5,072 bases of DNA from Clostridia bacterium (GTDB lineage: Bacteria > Bacillota > Clostridia > Oscillospirales > CAG-272), in NCBI GenBank assembly GCA_017453085.1, contig JAFTKV010000142.1, positions 1-5,072 of the forward strand, given 5' to 3'. The notes under the pieces are model-generated. The model made no database searches. It had not been told where the DNA came from and saw only the letters and a list, made by a program, of their open reading frames with translations. The position numbers and the translations under genes are program-made. This document shows, piece by piece, positions 1 to 4,533 of this stretch. Numbering within the stretch: position 1 is the stretch's first letter; each line of letters begins with the position of its first letter.

Positions 1-11
1 AAAGACCGTTC

Positions 12-731
12 TTACTCGTCCCAGTTGTGATATACGTTCTGGATGTCGTCGTCGTCTTCGAGAGCGTCTACCAGTTTTTCCATCTTCTCTACGTCAGCGG
101 GATCGTCCAGGGTGATGTAGGAGGAGGGGATCTTGGTCACCTCGGCGGATTCGATGGTATAGCTGCCTTCCAGAGCGGCACGAACAGCCTCCAGATCCTC
201 CGGCTCGGTATAGATCTCGAACACGGTCTCGTCTACCTGGAAGTCGGATGCGCCTGCTTCCAGAGCGGCTTCCATTACGGTGTCCTCGTCGTAGTCGCCT
301 TCCTCGTTGTTGATGATGATCAGACCCTGATCGGAGAACATGAAGGATACACAGCCCTGGGTTCCCAGATTGCCGCCAAACTTGTCGAAGTAGTGGCGAA
401 CATTACCGGCAGTGCGGTTCTTGTTATCGGTTGCGGTGGTAACGATGACGGCAACGCCTGCGGGGCCGTAGCCCTCGTAGGTGTACTCCTCGTACACTAC
501 GCCGTCTGCGCTTGCCTTATCAACGGCGCGCTTGATGTTATCGTTGGGCACGTTCAGAGACTTTGCCTTGGCAATCAGCGTTGCCAGCTTGCCGTTGGAA
601 TTGGGGTCAGAACCGCCCTCACGAACGGCGATGGCGATCTCCTTACCGATTTTGGTGAACACCTTCGCCTTCTGTGCGTCGGTCTTCTCCTTCTTGTGCA
701 TAATATTTTTCCATTTGCTATGTCCGGACAT
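12..731 (-). CDS. yebC: YebC/PmpR/TACO1-family protein
   Basis: Cytoplasmic protein of 239 residues, full length for the family (about 240-250). It opens with the signature MSGHSKW (1-7) and a Lys/Ala-rich helical region carrying KVFTKIGKEI (23-32). YEGYGPAGVAVIV (85-97) and TDNKNRTAGNVRHYF (101-115) follow in the core, and the C-terminal domain ends with an acidic ALEDDDDIQNVYHN (223-236). The family was long annotated as a DNA-binding transcriptional regulator; work on bacterial YebC proteins and mitochondrial TACO1 points instead to helping ribosomes translate proline-rich stretches. The frame is open for 42 more codons upstream, but those read through palindromic repeats. The ATG at 731 is chosen because MSGHSKW is the conserved N-terminus and an AAGGAG lies 8 bases upstream. 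The stop is TAA. It lies downstream of argS on the same strand, 344 bases away, without a convincing promoter of its own. Family assignment is secure; the exact molecular role is inferred. Confidence 0.96.
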   Translation of the reverse strand: MSGHSKWKNIMHKKEKTDAQKAKVFTKIGKEIAIAVREGGSDPNSNGKLATLIAKAKSLNVPNDNIKRAVDKASADGVVYEEYTYEGYGPAGVAVIVTTATDNKNRTAGNVRHYFDKFGGNLGTQGCVSFMFSDQGLIIINNEEGDYDEDTVMEAALEAGASDFQVDETVFEIYTEPEDLEAVRAALEGSYTIESAEVTKIPSSYITLDDPADVEKMEKLVDALEDDDDIQNVYHNWDE

Positions 732-739
732 ATTGGTTA

Positions 740-745
740 CTCCTT
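740..745 (-). promoter_or_regulatory. Ribosome binding site of yebC
   Basis: AAGGAG on the minus strand, with 8 bases between it and the ATG at 731. It supports the MSGHSKW start over the longer open frame that reaches 857. Confidence 0.85.
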
Positions 746-800
746 GTATTTCGTTCTTGTTTATAATTAGTGTAAATTGTTCGTTCCTGAGGAAGGGGCT

Positions 801-823
801 AGAGTTCGCCGTTGGCGAACTCT
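801..823. repeat. Perfect 10-bp hairpin, 3-base loop
   Basis: The arm AGAGTTCGCC (801-810) pairs with GGCGAACTCT (814-823) around the loop GTT. It lies upstream of yebC and one base away from a second hairpin of the same geometry. No U-tract follows on either strand, so it is not a standard terminator. Confidence 0.9.
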
Positions 824-824
824 G

Positions 825-847
825 GTAGTTGCGCACAGCGCAACTAC
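825..847. repeat. Perfect 10-bp hairpin, 3-base loop (twin of 801-823)
   Basis: The arm GTAGTTGCGC (825-834) pairs with GCGCAACTAC (838-847) around the loop ACA. It has the same stem and loop lengths as its neighbour but a different sequence, so the pair is not a simple tandem duplication. No U-tract follows. Confidence 0.9.
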
Positions 848-921
848 TGACCATCACTCAGACGCCGAAGTTTCTTTCCCCCTCCTGCAACCTCCCCCTA
901 ACTCCTTGGCTGTGCTATGCC

Positions 922-933
922 GGAAACGTTTCC
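922..933. repeat. Perfect 12-base palindrome
   Basis: GGAAACGTTTCC equals its own reverse complement. It sits in the middle of the argS-yebC spacer. With no loop it is more like a protein-binding dyad than a stable RNA hairpin, but no binding protein can be named from the sequence. Confidence 0.7.
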
Positions 934-976
934 TCTGCAACCCAATGAAGTCAAGTCGGTTCATTAAGTATTCTTC

Positions 977-1000
977 CGCGCCACAAGTATTTGTGGCGCG
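977..1000. repeat. Perfect 10-bp hairpin, 4-base loop
   Basis: CGCGCCACAA (977-986) pairs with TTGTGGCGCG (991-1000) around GTAT. Only three T residues follow on the plus strand and none on the minus strand, so terminator function is doubtful. Confidence 0.88.
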
Positions 1001-1019
1001 TTTCAGACGTTTGGGAGTT

Positions 1020-1047
1020 CCAAGAACCTTTTTCAAAAGGTTCTTGG
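1020..1047. repeat. Perfect 13-bp hairpin downstream of argS
   Basis: CCAAGAACCTTTT (1020-1032) pairs with AAAAGGTTCTTGG (1035-1047); the two central bases mean the real RNA loop would be about four bases. It starts 29 bases past the argS stop codon. T residues are inside the stem and not after it, so it lacks the tail of a canonical intrinsic terminator. It could stabilise the argS mRNA 3' end or belong to the composite repeat. Confidence 0.88.
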
Positions 1048-1052
1048 CGGGG

Positions 1053-1071
1053 TATGGGGCAGAGCCCCATA
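1053..1071. repeat. 8-bp hairpin just after the argS stop codon
   Basis: TATGGGGC (1053-1060) pairs with GCCCCATA (1064-1071) around AGA. On the argS strand it begins four bases after the TGA stop. It is followed by C-rich sequence and not U residues, so it is at best a non-canonical terminator or mRNA 3' stabiliser. Confidence 0.8.
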
Positions 1072-1075
1072 TAAA

Positions 1076-2785
1076 TCATATCTTTCTGGGTGTCTTGAGG
1101 CAGATCAGAGGAAGAGCGTTGCCGAGGACGGTGTTGGTTGCCTTTGTGAGGAGCAGACGGGTGTTCTTCACTTCCTCAGATTCAGCCGAGAGGATGGGGC
1201 ACTCGTGGTAGAAGCGGTTGAAGGCCGCCGCTACGTCGAGGATATAACGGGTAATATTGGAGGGCTCGTACTCCTTCATGGCACGGAGGACGCACTCGGA
1301 GAAGCGGGAGAGCGTTTTTAAGAGCTCGCACTCCTCGGGAGCGGTGAGCTTGATCTCGCCCTCTCCAATCTCGCCGGCACGGTCGAGGATGGAGCAGGTG
1401 CGTGCGTAGGTGTACTGGGCATAAGGGCCGGTGTTGCCCTCGAAGGAGAGCGCATCGCTCATCACGAAGCTGGAGTCCTTGCCGATGCCGCCCAGCAGAT
1501 AGTAGAAGATCACGGCGCCCACGCCAACCTCTTCCGCAACCTTGTCACGGTCAGGCAGATCGGGGGACTTGGTCGCCATAATCTCGCTCACCTTGTCGAT
1601 AGCGGCGGCGAAGACGTCGCGGAGCAACAGCATATTGCCGTGACGGGTGGAGAGTTTTACGCCTTCCACGCTGATGGTGCCGTAAGGAACGTGCACCAGC
1701 TGATCGTGCCAGTCGTAGCCCATCAGCTCCACTACCTTGAACCACTGAGCAAAGTGGAGAGACTGCTGATTGGCAGTGACGTAGATGCACTTGTCGAAAT
1801 CGTAGGTCTCCTTGCGGTAGACGGCTGCGGCAATGTCACGGGTGGGGTACAGAGTGGAGCCGTCCCGCTTCAAAATCAGGCAAGGAGGCAGCTTGTAGGC
1901 CTCCAGATCCACGATAGATGCACCGTCGTCGATCTTCAGAAGGTTCATCTCACGGAGCTTCTGCACCTGCGCAGGCATTTTGTCGGTGTAGAAGGATTCG
2001 CCGAGGTAGGAGTCAAAGGTAATGCCCAGCTGGCGGTAGGTCTTTTCGTACTCTTCCAGCGAGATTTCCTTGAACCAGTTCCACAGAGCGATGTTTTCCT
2101 CGTCGCCCTCCTCCATCTTGTGGAATTCGTAGCGAGCGAGATCGTTCAGCGTGGGATCGTTCTCCGCTTCGGCATGGAAGCGAACGTAGATGTCCACCAG
2201 ATAGTCGATGCCGCCCTTCTCCACCTCTTCCTTGGAGCCCCACTTGCGATAGGCGGTGATCAGCTTGCCAAACTGGGTGCCCCAGTCGCCAAGGTAGTTG
2301 ATGCCGATACAGTTGTAGCCCATAAATTCGTGGGTGAGACGGATGGAGTGGCCGATGACGGTAGTGCCCAGATGGCCGATGTGGAAGGGCTTGCAGATGT
2401 TGGGGGAGGAGTAGTCGAGAACGACGGTCTTGCCTTCCCCGATATTCAGCTTGCCGTAGTCAGCGCCCTTCTCGAGGATCTCGGGGAGCACGGAGGTAGC
2501 GTAATATGCGGGATCGATTTTGAAATTCAGATAGCCGTTGATGGCGGACACCGATGCCACGCCCTGGCAGGTGAAGGTAGCGGCGATCTGCTCGGCGATC
2601 ATTTTGGGAGCTTTGCGCATCACCTTTGCAAAGCGGAAGCAAGGGAGAGAGAGGTCGCCCATATTGCTGTTGGGGGGATATTCCAAGAGAGTTGCCAGCT
2701 CGTCGGCGGCAGGCACCGGCTCGGGAGTCATAGAAGCCAGCGTCTCGGCGAGGGTCTCTGCAATGCGTTGTTTGAGTTTGAGCAT
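1076..2785 (-). CDS. argS: Arginyl-tRNA synthetase
   Basis: Class I aminoacyl-tRNA synthetase of 569 residues, full length for ArgRS (about 550-600). It charges tRNA-Arg with arginine using ATP, in the cytoplasm. The N-terminal ArgRS-specific domain spans about residues 1-110 and includes NGYLNFKI (83-90). The Rossmann catalytic core carries YSSPNICKPFHIGHLG (125-140), with the class I HIGH motif at 135-138. The KMSKS counterpart is KLSTRHGN (377-384), a normal ArgRS-type degenerate form. The DALR anticodon-binding domain runs from about 455 to the end, closing with GNALPLICLKTPRKI. The frame is open upstream to 2950, but the ATG at 2785 has AAAAAGGA eight bases upstream, gives the usual N-terminus, and lies downstream of the promoter at 2812-2845, whose expected start point (near 2810) excludes the longer form. 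The stop is TGA. No truncation or frameshift was seen. Confidence 0.98.
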   Translation of the reverse strand: MLKLKQRIAETLAETLASMTPEPVPAADELATLLEYPPNSNMGDLSLPCFRFAKVMRKAPKMIAEQIAATFTCQGVASVSAINGYLNFKIDPAYYATSVLPEILEKGADYGKLNIGEGKTVVLDYSSPNICKPFHIGHLGTTVIGHSIRLTHEFMGYNCIGINYLGDWGTQFGKLITAYRKWGSKEEVEKGGIDYLVDIYVRFHAEAENDPTLNDLARYEFHKMEEGDEENIALWNWFKEISLEEYEKTYRQLGITFDSYLGESFYTDKMPAQVQKLREMNLLKIDDGASIVDLEAYKLPPCLILKRDGSTLYPTRDIAAAVYRKETYDFDKCIYVTANQQSLHFAQWFKVVELMGYDWHDQLVHVPYGTISVEGVKLSTRHGNMLLLRDVFAAAIDKVSEIMATKSPDLPDRDKVAEEVGVGAVIFYYLLGGIGKDSSFVMSDALSFEGNTGPYAQYTYARTCSILDRAGEIGEGEIKLTAPEECELLKTLSRFSECVLRAMKEYEPSNITRYILDVAAAFNRFYHECPILSAESEEVKNTRLLLTKATNTVLGNALPLICLKTPRKI

Positions 2786-2793
2786 TTTATCAG

Positions 2794-2801
2794 TCCTTTT
2801 T
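2794..2801 (-). promoter_or_regulatory. Ribosome binding site of argS
   Basis: AAAAAGGA on the minus strand, with 8 bases between it and the ATG at 2785. It fixes the start and rules out the 55-codon upstream extension. Confidence 0.8.
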
Positions 2802-2811
2802 AGAATAATAC

Positions 2812-2845
2812 AGTATAGTATAGCACATTTTTCGCCGAGTTTCAA
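2812..2845 (-). promoter_or_regulatory. Sigma-A promoter of argS
   Basis: On the minus strand, TTGAAA (2845-2840) and TATACT (2822-2817) are separated by exactly 17 bases, with TGC directly before the -10 (extended -10). A second, overlapping TATACT lies at 2817-2812. A run of seven T on this strand (2863-2857) upstream of the -35 could act as an UP element. Transcription should start near 2810, giving a leader of only about 25 bases. Confidence 0.88.
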
Positions 2846-2913
2846 GTGGTTTTGAGAAAAAAAGAGCGGAAAAGTCGGCGGCTTTGCAATATGATTTGCG
2901 TCAAATGACAACA

Positions 2914-2942
2914 TTGACAAATTTCGCTTGCTATGGTATAAT
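2914..2942 (+). promoter_or_regulatory. Perfect-consensus sigma-A promoter
   Basis: TTGACA (2914-2919), a 17-base spacer, then TATAAT (2937-2942), with TGG before the -10 giving the extended -10 element. Both hexamers and the spacing match consensus exactly. Transcription should start near 2949, about 20 bases before the ATG at 2971. It is divergent from the argS promoter, with 68 bases between the two -35 boxes. Confidence 0.92.
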
Positions 2943-2956
2943 AAGTTCATCTACTG

Positions 2957-2963
2957 AAGGGAG
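2957..2963 (+). promoter_or_regulatory. Ribosome binding site of the 165-residue membrane protein
   Basis: AAGGGAG, with 7 bases between it and the ATG at 2971. It selects that start over upstream in-frame ATGs, which lie before the promoter's transcription start. Confidence 0.82.
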
Positions 2964-2970
2964 TTCCAAT

Positions 2971-3468
2971 ATGACCAAACCGTATATTCTGCGATACTTC
3001 AAAAGCACCGCATTGCTCTGCTTGGGAATAGCGCTACCAATATCCTTGTTACTCTTGATTTCCGCTCTGATCGCTGACGTTCTCGCATACGATATTTACA
3101 TATCGCTGATCCCTATTGCAATTGCGATTATTATAACAGGGATTTCCATGCTAAAAATTCTTTCCGGCAAACGGCTGGTGTCGATACAGGAAAATGCGCT
3201 TCATACCGTCTTCAACGATAACAATGCTAAAGAAGTCGCTCCCCATTCACTGATCTACTTATCCGATGATTGGTTGATCGTTTCCGGTCGGTATGCGTTT
3301 CACAGGCATTATATTTCTGCCATTTCCGTTAAGCCGCAAAACAAATACAATACCCTAGGCGGCTATTATTGTATGATCCGATGCAAAAACGAGCGCACCT
3401 ATCGCGTGTTTGTCCGTTCCACCAGTGATTCCAAAGAGATAAAATCATGGTATAATACTGCCGACTGA
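2971..3468 (+). CDS. Two-helix membrane protein with soluble C-terminal domain, unknown function
   Basis: Not recognised as a named gene. The 165-residue product starts MTKPYILRYFKS, a short basic N-terminus. Two hydrophobic helices follow, at about 13-35 and 43-63, separated by a short polar turn. After the basic GKR (66-68), a soluble domain of about 95 residues runs to the end, with alternating beta-type stretches such as SLIYLSDDWLIVSG (93-106), HYISAISV (113-120) and YRVFVRS (144-150), then the helix-like SDSKEIKSWYN (152-162). Two helices plus a beta-rich domain and a final helix resemble bacterial PH-like (bPH/YcxB-type) membrane proteins; this is inference from pattern only. By the positive-inside trend the C-terminal domain would be cytoplasmic. 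The ATG at 2971 is chosen for its ribosome binding site and position after a consensus promoter. Hand-counted GC in three 60-base lines is 40-47 percent, against 57-65 percent in sampled argS and esterase lines. It is monocistronic, ending in a strong terminator. Confidence 0.85.
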   Translation: MTKPYILRYFKSTALLCLGIALPISLLLLISALIADVLAYDIYISLIPIAIAIIITGISMLKILSGKRLVSIQENALHTVFNDNNAKEVAPHSLIYLSDDWLIVSGRYAFHRHYISAISVKPQNKYNTLGGYYCMIRCKNERTYRVFVRSTSDSKEIKSWYNTAD

Positions 3469-3487
3469 TCTTTCTGGGCTGTAGTAT

Positions 3488-3521
3488 AAGTCCTCCTATC
3501 TTTTGATGGGAGGACTTTTTT
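3488..3521 (+). terminator. Intrinsic terminator after the membrane-protein gene
   Basis: A 13-bp stem (3488-3500 with 3505-3517) closes on the loop TTTT and contains one G-T wobble; the outer nine pairs, AAGTCCTCC with GGAGGACTT, are perfect. A run of six T (3516-3521) follows. It begins 19 bases after the stop codon at 3468. Confidence 0.95.
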
Positions 3522-3582
3522 ACAGTTCCTTTTCTGTCGCTCCAATACAACACAGACCGATACAGAAACGGTGTGCACCGGT

Positions 3583-3609
3583 CAAGGCTCCCTCCGAGAG
3601 GGAGCCTTG
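3583..3609. repeat. Perfect 12-bp hairpin in spacer, possible dispersed repeat
   Basis: CAAGGCTCCCTC (3583-3594) pairs with GAGGGAGCCTTG (3598-3609) around CGA. It has no U-tract, and the preceding gene already has a good terminator 62 bases upstream, so termination is not its obvious job. ACCGGT (3577-3582) and CGGTG/CACCG (3569-3580) add smaller dyads at its left edge. GGCTCCCTC-type hairpins recur between genes in many Clostridia genomes; that this is a member is inference. Confidence 0.8.
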
Positions 3610-3673
3610 GGTGAGTGCAAATTCTAACCGTATCACGCTATTCTTTCGTCCGTAGGATTTTTCGCCTCTCTAC

Positions 3674-3702
3674 TGGACAAATCATCCCATTTATGCTATA
3701 CT
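3674..3702 (+). promoter_or_regulatory. Sigma-A promoter of the esterase gene
   Basis: TGGACA (3674-3679), a 17-base spacer, then TATACT (3697-3702) preceded by TGC (extended -10). The sequence continues ATAC, so a second -10-like TATACC overlaps, as in the argS promoter. Expected start is near 3709, leaving a leader of about 24 bases with GGAGG at 3722-3726. Confidence 0.87.
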
Positions 3703-3732
3703 ATACCTAACAAAACCCATCGGAGGTACACT

Positions 3733-4494
3733 ATGGCACTTGTACACGTAAACTTTCACTCGGACGTCTTAGGTATGGCGGCGTCTATGGACGTGATTAT
3801 CCCCCAGCAGTCCCACACACTCATCGGTATGAACACCTCGGGCGGCGGCACCTGCAAGACCCTCTACCTCTTGCACGGTCTGTCCGACGACCACACCATC
3901 TGGCAAAGACGCACCTCCATCGAGCGGTACGCCGCGGACAAGAACCTTGCCGTTGTCATGCCCGCCGCAGGCAAATCTTGGTACACCGATATGGCACACG
4001 GTGACCGTTTTCAGACCTTCATCACCAAGGAAGTCCCCGCCGTATGCCGCTCTATGTTCCGCTGTATGAGCGACAAAAGAGAGGACAATTTCGTGGCCGG
4101 TCTGTCTATGGGCGGCTACGGTGCGCTGAAAATGGCGCTGTCTGCTCCCGATGAGTTTGCAGGCGTGGCCTCCTTCTCGGGTGCCATCGACGTGGCGGCT
4201 CCCCGACGCTTCGGCGGTCACTGGAGCGATATTTTCGGCGATCCCGACACCATCGCAGGCTCGGACAACGACGTGTACGCCCTCATCGAGAAGGCGGCAA
4301 AGAGTGGCAAGCCCCTGCCCAAGGTCTATCTCTGGTGCGGACTGCAGGACGGGCTGATCCACGATTCCCGCCGCGCCAAGGAGCTGCTGGAAGCGTACGG
4401 CTACGAGCTCTCCTACTCCGAGACCGACGGCGATCACAGCTGGTTCTACTGGGATCGGGAGATTCAGAACGCAATTCGTTATTTTCTTGGATAA
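3733..4494 (+). CDS. Alpha/beta-hydrolase esterase (EstA/FrmB-like, putative esterase family)
   Basis: A 253-residue serine hydrolase without signal peptide or membrane helix, so probably cytoplasmic. Length and layout match the tributyrin esterase (EstA) and S-formylglutathione hydrolase-like (FrmB, COG0627/PF00756) group. LYLLHGLSDDHTIW (44-57) supplies the oxyanion-hole HG. The nucleophile elbow is GLSMGG (123-128) with Ser125. Asp206 in CGLQDG and His235 in GDHSWFYW complete the expected triad. Related enzymes hydrolyse short-chain acyl or acetyl esters, including O-acetyl groups on sugars; the substrate cannot be read from sequence. The ATG has GGAGG six bases upstream and a promoter at 3674-3702, so the gene looks monocistronic. 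It ends in TAA, directly before a bidirectional terminator shared with the convergent deacetylase. estA is a possible name, but orthology is not established here. Confidence 0.93.
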   Translation: MALVHVNFHSDVLGMAASMDVIIPQQSHTLIGMNTSGGGTCKTLYLLHGLSDDHTIWQRRTSIERYAADKNLAVVMPAAGKSWYTDMAHGDRFQTFITKEVPAVCRSMFRCMSDKREDNFVAGLSMGGYGALKMALSAPDEFAGVASFSGAIDVAAPRRFGGHWSDIFGDPDTIAGSDNDVYALIEKAAKSGKPLPKVYLWCGLQDGLIHDSRRAKELLEAYGYELSYSETDGDHSWFYWDREIQNAIRYFLG

Positions 4495-4496
4495 AT

Positions 4497-4530
4497 CAAA
4501 AACAGATCGGGCAAATCCGATCTGTTTTTG
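4497..4530. terminator. Bidirectional intrinsic terminator between convergent genes
   Basis: A perfect 14-bp stem, CAAAAACAGATCGG (4497-4510) with CCGATCTGTTTTTG (4517-4530), closes on GCAAAT. The A-run and T-run give five U residues on each strand, so it can end transcription both ways. It starts 3 bases after the esterase stop and ends 4 bases before the deacetylase stop. Confidence 0.95.
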
Positions 4531-4533
4531 CGT

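Larger units (their letters stand above)
795..1072. repeat. Composite palindrome cluster, possible dispersed repeat element
   Basis: The 344-base spacer between argS and yebC holds no credible gene but six perfect inverted repeats: 801-823, 825-847, 922-933, 977-1000, 1020-1047 and 1053-1071. Between them lie a pyrimidine-rich tract (871-900), a direct repeat CTGCAACC (885-892 and 935-942) and a direct repeat TCAGACG (858-864 and 1003-1009). The two ends share a short inverted GGGGCT (795-800 on plus, 1062-1067 on minus), which could be a minimal terminal repeat. This density of perfect stems is far above chance and resembles the REP-like or miniature mobile repeats common between genes of Clostridia. 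No transposase and no clear target-site duplication is visible. Mobility and copy number are inference; the palindromes are seen directly. Confidence 0.6.

Noticed and set aside
760..765. TATAAA on the minus strand as a yebC promoter -10
   Set aside because: No recognisable -35 at 16-18 bases; TTTACA nearby is too close. Too weak to list as a promoter.
27..770. Plus-strand open frame antisense to yebC
   Set aside because: Shadow of the yebC codon pattern, with no family motif or ribosome binding site.
732..857. Upstream extension of yebC to 857
   Set aside because: The added codons translate the twin hairpins; the conserved MSGHSKW start with AAGGAG at 740-745 is far better.
854..1036. Minus-strand 60-codon open frame inside the argS-yebC spacer
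   Set aside because: It begins with TTG inside the 13-bp hairpin, has no ribosome binding site, and simply translates palindromic repeat sequence.
795..1072. CRISPR array
   Set aside because: The palindromes differ from each other and there are no regularly spaced identical repeats.
1640..2803. Long plus-strand open frame of 387 codons antisense to argS
   Set aside because: argS is unmistakable on the other strand; the antisense frame is low-complexity Val/Leu/Gly-rich sequence caused by codon bias.
2894..2906. ATTTG-CGT-CAAAT dyad just upstream of the consensus promoter, as an operator
   Set aside because: Five-base arms are expected by chance in a window this size and no regulator gene is adjacent.
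2786..2950. Upstream extension of argS to 2950
   Set aside because: It would place the start upstream of the argS promoter and the extra residues do not resemble an ArgRS N-terminus.
2884..2970. Upstream start at 2884 for the membrane protein
   Set aside because: It would translate through the consensus promoter, and the ribosome binding site fits only the ATG at 2971.
3769..4437. Minus-strand open frame antisense to the esterase
   Set aside because: Shadow of the GC-rich esterase gene, which has a full catalytic triad on the plus strand.
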